Translations under genes and position numbers: made by a program
The notes under the pieces: model-generated
Told to the model about the DNA's origin: nothing
Seen by the model: only the letters and a program-made list of their open reading frames with translations
The model's database searches: none
In this document: positions 1-6,648 of the stretch, in pieces
How positions within the stretch are numbered: position 1 is the stretch's first letter
How the letters are laid out: each line of letters begins with the position of its first letter
NCBI GenBank assembly: GCA_025965635.1
Contig: JAOPWO010000487.1
Coordinates: 1-9,891, forward strand
From: Modestobacter sp.
GTDB lineage: Bacteria; Actinomycetota; Actinomycetes; Mycobacteriales; Geodermatophilaceae
DNA length: 9,891 bases
Reading direction: 5' to 3'

Positions 1-105
1 GGAGCGGAGCCGCGACCAGACGCTGCGTCGGCCTTCCGCAGCTCGGCGTGTCGCAGATGCATCACGGTGCGTCCCGAGGGGGCGGAAACCGTGACGACCG
101 TGGGT

Positions 106-111
106 TACTGT
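106..111 (+). promoter_or_regulatory. possible -10 element for the livHMGF operon
   Basis: TACTGT at 106-111 fits the actinobacterial TANNNT -10 pattern. It would place transcription start near 118, giving a short leader that contains the livH ribosome site (GGGAGG, 131-136) just before the GTG at 141. No convincing -35 hexamer is seen about 17 bases upstream; only GGAAAC lies in the area. The first 100 bases hold no gene I can recognise and could be intergenic or the end of an upstream gene. This is a weak call from spacing alone. Confidence 0.25.
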
Positions 112-140
112 CCCGGCTCAACGAACGGCTGGGAGGTCGA

Positions 141-1514
141 GTGACCCACGCGCCGCACCGTGTCCGTCGACACGGGGACCGCACGACAGACCGGAAGGTG
201 CTCCCGGCGCGCGCACCGACCGGCCGACGCCTCGGGCGCTGGCGCACCGGCCGCCGTCCGCTCGTGCTCGCCCTGCTGGTGGCCGCCTTCGCGATGGCGA
301 TGGCGACCCTGGTCCCGGGCGTCGCCTCGGCCGAGGGCGAACGGCTGGTCGGGACCCTGCAGACCAGCCGCAGCGGCCCCATCGAGGGCGTCAGGATCAC
401 CGTCGAGACCGCAGCCGGCCAACAGGTCGACGCGGTCGAGACCGGCGAGGACGGCCGCTTCACCATCGACCTGCCCGGCGCCGGCCAGTACACCGTCACG
501 ATCGACGAGGAGGCCCTCCCCGAGGGCGTCTCGATCGGGTCCGGCGAGGCCACCCGCGCCGTGACCGTCGATCTCGGCCGCTCGCAGCCGGTGAACTTCG
601 GGCTGGTCGACAGCGAGGGCGGCGGTGGCGGCGGCACGGTCCGCGCGATCCAGCTGCTCGTCGACGGGCTCCGCTTCGGCCTGCTGATCGCCATCTGCGC
701 GGTGGGGCTGTCGCTGATCTTCGGCACGACGGGGCTCACCAACTTCGCCCACGGCGAGCTGGTCACCATCGGCGCGGTCGTCGCCTGGTTCATCAACGTC
801 CGTGGCGGCGTGCCGCTGATCCCGGCCACGCTGATCGCCCTGGTGATCGGCGCCGCCATCGGGGCGCTCAACGAGCTGGCCCTCTGGCGGCCGCTGCGTC
901 GCCGGGGCACCGGTCTGGTGGCCGCGCTGGTGGTCTCCATCGGCCTCTCGCTGCTGCTCCGGTATGCGGTGCAGATCTTCTACGGCGGCTCGTCCAGCCC
1001 CTACGGCGACTACCAGAGCCAGCGCGCCGTCGACTACGGCGCGTTCACCCTGACCAACCGGTCGCTGGTCTCGATCATCATCTCGGTGGTGGTGCTGGTG
1101 CTGGTGGCGGTCATGCTCCAGCGCACCAGGATCGGCAAGGCGATGCGGGCCGTCGCGGACAACCGCGACCTGGCCGCGTCCTCCGGCATCGACGTCAACC
1201 GGGTCATCCTCGTGGTCTGGATGATGGGCGGGGCGCTGGCCACCCTGGGTGGCGTGCTCCTCGGGTTGTCCGACCAGGTCCAGTGGGACATGGGCTTCCG
1301 GCTGCTGCTCCTCATGTTCGCCGGGGTCACCCTCGGCGGGCTGGGCACGGCCTACGGCGCCCTGGTCGGCAGCGTGATCGTCGGTGTGTTCGTGCAGATG
1401 TCCACACTCGTGATCCCGAACGACATGAAGTACGTCGGAGGACTGCTCCTCTTGATCATCATCCTCGTCATCCGGCCCCAGGGGATCCTGGGCAGCCGGG
1501 CCCGGATCGGCTGA
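141..1514 (+). CDS. livH: LivH-type ABC permease with an exported N-terminal beta-sandwich domain
   Basis: Membrane permease of a HAAT-family ABC importer (branched-chain amino acids or related ligands), forming the channel with LivM. The start is taken as GTG 141 (457 aa) because GGGAGG lies at 131-136, only four bases away; an open frame from 48 and GTG 198 are alternatives. Residues about 41-64 look like a signal peptide or signal anchor (basic lead, LVLALLVAAF core, ASA before EGE). Residues 65-156 resemble a carboxypeptidase-regulatory-like/prealbumin-type sandwich (G-x-PIEGVRITVE, ETGEDGRFTIDLP, GQYTVTID). Six glycines at 160-165 lead into the permease (166-457). The permease has the LivH hallmark NFAHGE at 201-206, about eight hydrophobic segments, an ATPase-contact loop around 327-351 (RIGKAMRAVADN) and a C-terminal RPQGILG. 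E. coli LivH is about 308 aa, so the whole excess is N-terminal. It is first in the operon, five bases before livM. The function is confident; the exact ligand is not. Confidence 0.93.
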   Translation: MTHAPHRVRRHGDRTTDRKVLPARAPTGRRLGRWRTGRRPLVLALLVAAFAMAMATLVPGVASAEGERLVGTLQTSRSGPIEGVRITVETAAGQQVDAVETGEDGRFTIDLPGAGQYTVTIDEEALPEGVSIGSGEATRAVTVDLGRSQPVNFGLVDSEGGGGGGTVRAIQLLVDGLRFGLLIAICAVGLSLIFGTTGLTNFAHGELVTIGAVVAWFINVRGGVPLIPATLIALVIGAAIGALNELALWRPLRRRGTGLVAALVVSIGLSLLLRYAVQIFYGGSSSPYGDYQSQRAVDYGAFTLTNRSLVSIIISVVVLVLVAVMLQRTRIGKAMRAVADNRDLAASSGIDVNRVILVVWMMGGALATLGGVLLGLSDQVQWDMGFRLLLLMFAGVTLGGLGTAYGALVGSVIVGVFVQMSTLVIPNDMKYVGGLLLLIIILVIRPQGILGSRARIG

Positions 1515-1519
1515 TCGCG

Positions 1520-2518
1520 ATGTCGGAGATCATCAACGCGATCGCGATCGCGGGCATAGCCGCCTTCGGCTTCCAGGCGATCTTCTTCGCTCTGCTGGCC
1601 ATCGGCATCAACGTGCACTTCGGGTACACCGGGCTGCTGAACTTCGGGCAGATCGCGTTCGCGATGCTCGGCGGTTTCGGGATCGCGGTGTCGGTCTCCC
1701 AGTGGGGCCTGCCGTTCGGGGTGGGCGTGCTGGTCGGGCTGGCGGCCGCGGTCGTCCTGGCCCTGCTGCTCGGGCTGCCGACGCTGCGGCTGCGCGCCGA
1801 CTACCTGGCCATCGCCACCATCGCCACCGCGGAGGGGCTGCGCCTGGTCTTCCGGTCGGTGTCGGCCACGCCGGTCACCGGCGGCACCCGCGGCCTGTCG
1901 GCGTTCAACGTCGGCTTCATCGACCTGTCGCCCTGGGACCCCCAGGCCCGGCACGACATCCTGGGCACCACCTGGAGCGGCGGCGAGCTGTGGGTCACGC
2001 TGATCGGGTGGCTGTTGGTGCTGCTCACCAGCCTGCTGGTGTGGCAGCTGATGCGCAGCCCCTGGGGCCGCGTGGTCAAGGCCATCCGCGAGGACGAGGA
2101 CGCCGTCCGGGCGCTGGGCAAGAACGTCTACGCCTACAAGATCCAGTCCCTGGTCCTCGGCGGCGTGTTCGGCGCGCTCGGCGGCATGGTCTACGCCGTG
2201 AGCACCGGGTCGGTGAACCCCGACCAGTACCAGAACGCCAACACGTTCCTCGCCTACGCAGCCCTGATCCTCGGTGGGGCGGCGAGGGTGCTGGGCCCGG
2301 TCGTCGGCGCGATGATCCTGCTGTTCGTCCTGCAGTTCGCCGACACCCTGCTGCGCGCGCTGATCTCCAACGGGGTGATCCCGGAAGCGCTGCTCACCTC
2401 CACCGACGTGGCCCAGATCCGCTTCGTCCTGGTCGGTGTGGGCCTCATGCTGTTGTTGGTGTTCCGACCGCAGGGCATCTTCGGTGACAGACGAGAGGTG
2501 ATGCTCGATGCCCGCTGA
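1520..2518 (+). CDS. livM: LivM-type ABC permease
   Basis: Second membrane subunit of the importer, pairing with LivH. The start is ATG 1520 (332 aa), five bases after the livH stop. No strong ribosome site lies before it, so translation is probably coupled to livH. Family marks are visible: FGYTGLLNFGQIAF at 34-47, LRADYLAIATIATAEGLRL at about 91-109, GGTRGLSAF at 121-129, and the cytoplasmic ATPase-contact loop WGRVVKAIREDEDAVRALG at 182-200. These are followed by LGGVFGALGGMVYA, LGGAARVLGPVVGA and the terminal FRPQGIFGDRRE. Around eight to nine hydrophobic segments are readable. The length is close to other LivM proteins, without the long N-terminal part of the E. coli version. The end overlaps the livG start by 11 bases. 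Confidence 0.95.
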   Translation: MSEIINAIAIAGIAAFGFQAIFFALLAIGINVHFGYTGLLNFGQIAFAMLGGFGIAVSVSQWGLPFGVGVLVGLAAAVVLALLLGLPTLRLRADYLAIATIATAEGLRLVFRSVSATPVTGGTRGLSAFNVGFIDLSPWDPQARHDILGTTWSGGELWVTLIGWLLVLLTSLLVWQLMRSPWGRVVKAIREDEDAVRALGKNVYAYKIQSLVLGGVFGALGGMVYAVSTGSVNPDQYQNANTFLAYAALILGGAARVLGPVVGAMILLFVLQFADTLLRALISNGVIPEALLTSTDVAQIRFVLVGVGLMLLLVFRPQGIFGDRREVMLDAR

Positions 2519-3542
2519 GCCCGGAGCCCACGGCGCGCACGCGGCCCGACCGGACGAGGTCCCCGCGGCCGCCCCGACCAGGGGGTCCGCCTCGGGGCGG
2601 ATCCCGCAGCGGCTGGCCCGGACGGCCCTGAAGGACCTGCCCTGGGAGGTCGGCGTCGCCAAGCCCGACCCGGCCGTCGTCGTCGACGGGGTGACGCGCA
2701 CCTTCGGTGGCCTCACCGCCGTGTCGGTCGACCACCTGGAGATCCAGCGCGGCGGCATCACCGGGCTGATCGGCCCCAACGGTGCCGGCAAGACCACGCT
2801 GTTCAACCTGCTCACCGGGTTCGACCGGCCCGACACCGGCACCTGGTCCTTCGACGGCCAGTCGCTGGGGAAGATGTCCCCGCACCAGGTGGCCCGACTG
2901 GGCGTCGTCCGCACCTTCCAGCTGACGAAGGCGCTGTCCCGGCTCACCGTGCTGCAGAACATGCTGCTCGGTGCCCAGGGGCAGAACGGCGAGAGCTTCC
3001 TCAAGGCACTGGTGCCCGGCACCTGGCGGCGCCAGGAGACGGCGAACACCGAGCGGGCCATGGATCTGCTCCGACGGTTCAAGCTGGACGCGAAGAGGGA
3101 CGACTTCGCCGGCACGCTCTCCGGCGGGCAGCGCAAGCTGCTGGAGATGGCCCGGGCGCTGATGAGCGACCCGAAGGTCGTCATGCTGGACGAGCCGATG
3201 GCCGGGGTGAACCCGGCGCTGACGCAGAGCCTGCTCGGGCACGTCAAGGACCTCCGGGAGGAGGGCATGACGGTGATCTTCGTCGAGCACGACATGGACG
3301 TCGTCCGGGACATCAGCGACTGGGTCGTCGTGATGGCCGCCGGCCGGGTCATCGCCGAGGGTCCACCCGAGTCGATCTCCCAGAACCAGGCGGTCGTCGA
3401 CGCCTACCTGGGCGCGCACCACGATGCGCCGCTCACCGTGGAGGAAGAGGACCGGGTGCTGGCCGAGGCGGAGGCGGAGATCGCCCGGGAGAGCGGCGGC
3501 CCGGACGTCATCAGCAGCGACGGGACGAGGAACCAGCGATGA
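2508..3542 (+). CDS. livG: LivG-type ABC transporter ATPase
   Basis: Cytoplasmic ATPase that pairs with LivF to energise LivH/LivM. ATG 2508 has GAGAGG at 2493-2498 with nine bases of spacing and overlaps the livM end. In the 344-aa product, Walker A GPNGAGKT is at 89-96, the Q-loop glutamine at 138 (FQLT), the signature LSGGQ at 204-208, Walker B VVMLDEP at 224-230 with catalytic Glu229, and the switch His261 (VEHDMD). The LivG-specific insert after the Q-loop (about 150-200) is present. It is roughly 90 residues longer than E. coli LivG. The first 54 residues are an Ala/Pro/Arg-rich extension, and residues about 303-344 form an acidic tail (VEEEDRVLAEAEAEIARES). All catalytic motifs are intact. 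The stop overlaps an ATG (ATGA, 3539-3542) that opens a 15-codon frame, not livF itself. Confidence 0.95.
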   Translation: MPAEPGAHGAHAARPDEVPAAAPTRGSASGRIPQRLARTALKDLPWEVGVAKPDPAVVVDGVTRTFGGLTAVSVDHLEIQRGGITGLIGPNGAGKTTLFNLLTGFDRPDTGTWSFDGQSLGKMSPHQVARLGVVRTFQLTKALSRLTVLQNMLLGAQGQNGESFLKALVPGTWRRQETANTERAMDLLRRFKLDAKRDDFAGTLSGGQRKLLEMARALMSDPKVVMLDEPMAGVNPALTQSLLGHVKDLREEGMTVIFVEHDMDVVRDISDWVVVMAAGRVIAEGPPESISQNQAVVDAYLGAHHDAPLTVEEEDRVLAEAEAEIARESGGPDVISSDGTRNQR

Positions 3543-3586
3543 GCACGCCGAAGACCTCGAGTTCCCCAGCGGAGGTGCGTCGATGA
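3539..3586 (+). CDS. possible 15-codon coupling ORF between livG and livF
   Basis: A short frame encodes MSTPKTSSSPAEVRR. Its ATG overlaps the livG stop as ATGA (3539-3542), and its own TGA overlaps the livF start as ATGA (3583-3586). A GAGG at 3527-3530 lies eight bases before its ATG, so it has its own ribosome site. This arrangement would carry ribosomes from livG to livF. It is in a different frame from livF, so it could instead be a frameshifted remnant of an older livF N-terminus. Its Ser/Pro-rich residues give no function, and it may be chance. Confidence 0.35.
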   Translation: MSTPKTSSSPAEVRR

Positions 3587-4434
3587 GCGAACCCGTGTTC
3601 GAGGTCGACGAGACCGGCGAGGAGGTCACCCGGGCCGAGACGGTGGCGACCGGTGAGCTCTCCCCCGCCGAGAAGGCCGCCACCCGCGAGGAGCACCAGC
3701 GGCTGGCCGAGGGCGCCCTGGTCCGCGCCGACGACCTCGTCGCCGGGTACGTCCCCGGGGTCAACATCCTGCGGGGCTGCGACTTCTACCTGCAGGACGG
3801 CGAGCTGGTCGGGATCATCGGCCCCAACGGCGCGGGCAAGTCCACGCTGCTCAAGACGCTGTTCGGGCTGATCCCGGTGCGTTCGGGCTCGGTGAGCCTG
3901 CGCGGCGAGGAGATCACCTCGGCGCCCGCGCACCGGCTGGTGCAGCTGGGCGTGGGCTACGTGCCGCAGAACAACAACGTGTTCCCCTCGCTCACCATCG
4001 AGGAGAACATGCAGATGGGCGTCTACCTGCGGCCCAGGACGTTCAAGGAGCGCTTCGACTACGTCACCGACCTGTTCCCGCTGCTCGGCGAGCGGCGCAA
4101 GGGCAAGGCCGGAGCGTTGTCCGGCGGTGAACGGCAGATGGTCGCCATGGGGCGGGCGCTCATGATGGACCCGTCGGTGCTCCTCCTCGACGAGCCGTCG
4201 GCCGGTCTGTCGCCGGCCCTGCAGGACGAGGTGTTCATCCGCTGCCGGCGGATCAACGCGACCGGCGTCTCGATCATCATGGTCGAGCAGAACGCCCGCC
4301 GGTGCCTGCAGATCTGCGACCGCGGTTACGTGCTCGACCAGGGCCGGACCGCCTACACCGACACCGGCCGGTCGCTGATGAACGACCCGAAGGTCATCGA
4401 GCTGTACCTGGGCACACTGGCCAAGGCCACGTAG
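3583..4434 (+). CDS. livF: LivF-type ABC transporter ATPase
   Basis: Second ATPase subunit of the importer. ATG 3583 is chosen because GGAGG at 3571-3575 lies seven bases upstream; the open frame extends back into livG but has no comparable site. In the 283-aa product, Walker A GPNGAGKS is at 80-87, the Q-loop at 129 (VPQNNNVFPSLT), the signature LSGGE at 179-183, Walker B VLLLDEP at 199-205 with Glu204, and the VEQNA motif at 234-238. LivF proteins usually have Gln rather than His at this switch position, so this is not a defect. RGYVLDQG follows, as is typical. The first 45 residues are an acidic extension not found in E. coli LivF (237 aa). It is the last gene of the operon and ends 40 bases from the convergent livK stop. 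Confidence 0.96.
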   Translation: MSEPVFEVDETGEEVTRAETVATGELSPAEKAATREEHQRLAEGALVRADDLVAGYVPGVNILRGCDFYLQDGELVGIIGPNGAGKSTLLKTLFGLIPVRSGSVSLRGEEITSAPAHRLVQLGVGYVPQNNNVFPSLTIEENMQMGVYLRPRTFKERFDYVTDLFPLLGERRKGKAGALSGGERQMVAMGRALMMDPSVLLLDEPSAGLSPALQDEVFIRCRRINATGVSIIMVEQNARRCLQICDRGYVLDQGRTAYTDTGRSLMNDPKVIELYLGTLAKAT

Positions 4435-4441
4435 CGCTGCC

Positions 4442-4473
4442 CCACCCGCAGCCGGAGCAGGTGGTGCGGGTGG
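4442..4473. terminator. bidirectional terminator-like hairpin between livF and livK
   Basis: CCACCCGCA at 4442-4450 is perfectly complementary to TGCGGGTGG at 4465-4473, giving nine base pairs around a 14-base loop. It fills the 40-base gap between the livF stop (4434) and the livK stop (4475-4477). It has no T-run on either strand, as is common for actinobacterial GC-rich terminators. The position between convergent genes supports the call; activity is inferred. Confidence 0.6.
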
Positions 4474-4474
4474 A

Positions 4475-5815
4475 TCAGTCGCGGGCCGGGCCCACACCCT
4501 GGGCGTTGAGGCCCTGGATGATCCGCGAGGACTCGTCGAACCCGATGACGACGACGCCGTCGGGGTTGAAGTCGGTCATCTGCTGGACCTCGGAGTCGAA
4601 GTTCGCCGCGGTCGGGTCGTAGACGATCGTGTTGATGGAGTCCTCGGGCAGCCCGTCGGCGATGAGGTTCGCCTTGAGGTTGTCCGACAGCCCGGTCCCG
4701 TAGGAGTCGTTGCGGGCCAGGATGCCGACGGTGTTGTTGCCGTCCTGGGCGAGCAGGTCGGCCAGCGCACGGGCCTGCAGCGTGTCCGGCGGCGCGGTAC
4801 GGAAGTACAGCCCCCGGTCGTTGTAGGTGGTGAACTGGTCGGAGGTGTTCGCCGGCGAGAACTGCACGACGCCGGCACCGACGATCTTGTCGATGACGGT
4901 GAGGCTCACCGTGGACGACGCCGCACCCACGATGGCGTTGACGCCGGTCTGCAGGAGGCGGTCGACGGTCTGGGTGGCGATGTCGGTCGAGGCGTCACCG
5001 GAGTCACCCTGCTCGAGGCGGACCGGGTTGCCGAGCACGCCGCCGGCCTCGTTGATCTCGTTGATCGCCAGCTGGGCGCTGGCGATCTCCGGGGGACCGA
5101 GGAAGGCGAGGTCGCCGGTCTCCGGCAGGAGCGTGCCGATCACCAGCGGCTCACCGGTCGCGCCGGGCGCGGCCGGGGCCGGGCCCTCGTCGGTCGCGGC
5201 GTTGGCCTCGTCGCCGGCGATGACGTACTCGTTGTTCGCCGGGTCGATGGTGTTGTCCTGCTCGAACCGCAGGATGCCGAAGCTGGCCTGGGCCGGCTCC
5301 CCGGCATCGGCGAAGCTCAGCGGGCCGGACTGGCCGTCGTAGTCGGGGTTGCCACCGGCGTTGATGATCTCCAGGCAGGAGGTGAACGAATCACACTTGT
5401 CGCCGCCGAAGGTGACCCCGTTGATGTACGGGGCGAACACCGTGGCCTGGTTGCTGCCGGCCAGCTGCGCGGCCAGCGAGATGACGACCACGGCGTCGTA
5501 GGTCTCGCCCGCGTAGTTGAACGTGGTGCCCAGGTCGGGGTCGACGGACAGCAACCGCTCGGTGAAGTCCCCGGACAGTTCCGTCAGCGGCGTGGTGCCC
5601 TTCATGCCGGCCAGCGAACCGGGCTTGTCGAAGTCCTCGCCGAGCGGGTCACCCATGTTGCCGTCGGTGCCGTAGTAGTTGACCTGCTTCTCGCTGGCCG
5701 CGTCGCCGCCGCCGCCGGTGTCGCCCCCGGAGTCGCCGCTCCCGCCACAGGCAGTCAGGGCGAGGAGGGCGGCGCCGGAGAGCGCGACAGCGCGGGCGGT
5801 GTTGCCTGTGCGCAT
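4475..5815 (-). CDS. livK: LivK-type solute-binding lipoprotein with permuted block order
   Basis: Extracellular ligand-binding component of the importer (Peripla_BP_6 family). ATG 5815 is preferred to the TTG at 5818 because GGGAG (5823-5827) lies seven bases upstream; the product is 446 aa. Residues 1-23 are a lipoprotein signal with lipobox LTAC (Cys23), then a Gly/Ser-rich spacer. In normal members the fold begins with a segment like LVIGTLLPETG and ends near EYV-x-AG. Here residues 43-201 match the usual C-terminal part (NYYGTDGN, ETYDAVV, INGV, Cys141/Cys147, DYDGQSGPLSF, NEYVIAG). Residues 202-221 are an Ala/Pro linker. Residues 222-446 match the usual N-terminal part (EPLVIGTLLPETGDLAFLGP, INEINEAGGV, FSPANTSDQF, VVVIGFDESS) and stop at GPARD. 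The whole domain appears to be present once, in swapped order. It is transcribed toward livHMGF. Amino acid specificity is not readable. Confidence 0.95.
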   Translation of the reverse strand: MRTGNTARAVALSGAALLALTACGGSGDSGGDTGGGGDAASEKQVNYYGTDGNMGDPLGEDFDKPGSLAGMKGTTPLTELSGDFTERLLSVDPDLGTTFNYAGETYDAVVVISLAAQLAGSNQATVFAPYINGVTFGGDKCDSFTSCLEIINAGGNPDYDGQSGPLSFADAGEPAQASFGILRFEQDNTIDPANNEYVIAGDEANAATDEGPAPAAPGATGEPLVIGTLLPETGDLAFLGPPEIASAQLAINEINEAGGVLGNPVRLEQGDSGDASTDIATQTVDRLLQTGVNAIVGAASSTVSLTVIDKIVGAGVVQFSPANTSDQFTTYNDRGLYFRTAPPDTLQARALADLLAQDGNNTVGILARNDSYGTGLSDNLKANLIADGLPEDSINTIVYDPTAANFDSEVQQMTDFNPDGVVVIGFDESSRIIQGLNAQGVGPARD

Positions 5816-5853
5816 CAAGTGACTCCCAGTGTGGATTCGTGGCCACCAGCCAT

Positions 5854-5875
5854 CGGCAGACGCGATCGCCTGCCG
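5854..5875 (-). promoter_or_regulatory. inverted repeat in the livK leader
   Basis: CGGCAG (5854-5859) and CTGCCG (5870-5875) form a six-pair stem whose ten-base loop contains the palindrome GCGATCGC (5862-5869). It lies about 40-60 bases before the livK start, inside the probable untranslated leader. It could be a regulator-binding site or an RNA hairpin. Only the symmetry is seen; the role is unknown. Confidence 0.3.
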
Positions 5876-5896
5876 GGTCGACCGATCAGTGCCAGG

Positions 5897-5902
5897 AACC
5901 TA
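5897..5902 (-). promoter_or_regulatory. possible -10 element for livK
   Basis: Read on the minus strand, TAGGTT at 5902-5897 fits TANNNT and would start the transcript near 5890, giving a leader of about 75 bases that includes the inverted repeat at 5854-5875. No good -35 hexamer is seen. This is a low-confidence call. Confidence 0.2.
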
Positions 5903-5970
5903 ACCGCTGAGGTACTTGCCCGGTCCTGCCTCCTCCGCACCGTGATGCGGTTGTGACCATGCCGTTCCCC

Positions 5971-5994
5971 GGCCGGCACATGGTGCCGCCGGCC
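5971..5994 (-). terminator. terminator-like hairpin after pdtaR
   Basis: GGCCGGC (5971-5977) and GCCGGCC (5988-5994) are perfect complements with a ten-base loop. A nested alternative pairs GGCAC (5975-5979) with GTGCC (5983-5987). The hairpin sits 26 bases past the pdtaR stop and upstream of the livK promoter area, where a pdtaR terminator is expected. There is no T-run. Confidence 0.5.
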
Positions 5995-6020
5995 GTCACA
6001 CCGGCGTCACCTCCCGGCGG

Positions 6021-6635
6021 TCAGGCGCCGGCCGGGCCGCCGGATGAGGCCGCGCCCGAGACGTCGGTCTCCAGGATCGCCTGGGCCAACGCCTTCATCG
6101 ACGTCCGCTCGTTCATCGCGGTGCGCTGGATCCAGCGGAAGGCATCGGCCTCGCTCATGCCGCGGTCGGCCATCAGCCGCCCCTTGGCCTGCTCGACCAC
6201 CTTCCGGGTCGCCAGCCGCTCCTTGAGGTCGCCGACCTCGGCGTCCAGCGCGGCCATCTCCAGGAACCGGGCCCGGGCGACCTCGATGGCCGGGACCAGG
6301 TCGTTCTTGGAGAAGGGCTTGACCAGGTAGGCCATCGCGCCGGCGTCCCGGGCCCGCTCGACCAGCTCGCGCTGGCTGAAGGCGGTCAGCACGATGACCG
6401 GGGCGACCCGGGCTGCGGCGATCTGCTCGGCGGCGGAGATCCCGTCGAGCACCGGCATCTGCACGTCGAGGACGACGAGGTCGGGCCGCAGCGCGATCGC
6501 CTGTTCCACGGCGGCCTGTCCGTCACCGACCTCGGCGACGACGAGGTACCCCTCCTCTTCCAGCATCTCCTTGAGGTCGAGGCGGATCAGTGCCTCGTCC
6601 TCCGCGATGAGGACCCGGGTCGGCTGGCTGCTCAC
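6021..6635 (-). CDS. pdtaR: PdtaR-type response regulator with ANTAR RNA-binding domain
   Basis: A two-component response regulator acting as a transcription antiterminator through RNA binding. In mycobacteria the homologue (Rv1626) is phosphorylated by the kinase PdtaS. GTG 6635 gives 204 aa, almost the same as the 205-aa M. tuberculosis protein. The receiver spans about 8-125, with acidic residues at 12-14 (AEDE), phospho-acceptor Asp57 (VVLDVQMP), Thr84 (VLTAFSQ) and Lys106 (YLVKPFS). A linking helix follows, then the ANTAR domain at about 129-190 with LATRKVVEQAKGRLM, GMSEADAFRWIQRTAM and the final helix. All receiver residues needed for phosphorylation are present. No kinase is in the window, which matches the unlinked PdtaS/PdtaR arrangement. 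No Shine-Dalgarno sequence precedes the GTG; a -10 lies so close that the message is probably leaderless. A longer upstream frame runs through the tRNA and is rejected. Confidence 0.95.
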   Translation of the reverse strand: MSSQPTRVLIAEDEALIRLDLKEMLEEEGYLVVAEVGDGQAAVEQAIALRPDLVVLDVQMPVLDGISAAEQIAAARVAPVIVLTAFSQRELVERARDAGAMAYLVKPFSKNDLVPAIEVARARFLEMAALDAEVGDLKERLATRKVVEQAKGRLMADRGMSEADAFRWIQRTAMNERTSMKALAQAILETDVSGAASSGGPAGA

Positions 6636-6642
6636 GGGGCAG

Positions 6643-6648
6643 AGCCTA
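6643..6648 (-). promoter_or_regulatory. -10 element of a probable leaderless pdtaR promoter
   Basis: On the minus strand, TAGGCT at 6648-6643 matches TANNNT. The usual distance of about seven bases from the hexamer end puts the transcript start at 6635-6636, on or next to the GTG start codon. The lack of a ribosome site agrees with leaderless translation. The -35 region is not convincing. Confidence 0.4.

Noticed and set aside
1476..1500. Short inverted repeat (CCCAGG/CCTGGG) near the end of livH
   Set aside because: It falls in the conserved RPQGILG codons within an operon and is explained by coding.
1538..1556. GCGATCGC-like repeats at the start of livM
   Set aside because: They arise from alternating Ala-Ile codons in a hydrophobic helix.
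1352..3352. Very long open frame on the minus strand
   Set aside because: It lies antisense to livM and livG in high-GC DNA, where the shadow frame stays open. Its product is Asp/Gln/Arg-rich low-complexity sequence with no domain.
141..4434. Urea transporter (urtBCDE) reading of the operon
   Set aside because: UrtB can also have a long N-terminus, but no urease or other urea genes are nearby and the motifs fit general Liv subunits. The ligand is left open.
4475..6635. AmiC/AmiR-like pair, because LivK-family AmiC controls the ANTAR protein AmiR
   Set aside because: LivK here is a lipoprotein exported from the cell, and this ANTAR protein has a complete phosphorylatable receiver (Asp57), fitting PdtaR rather than AmiR.
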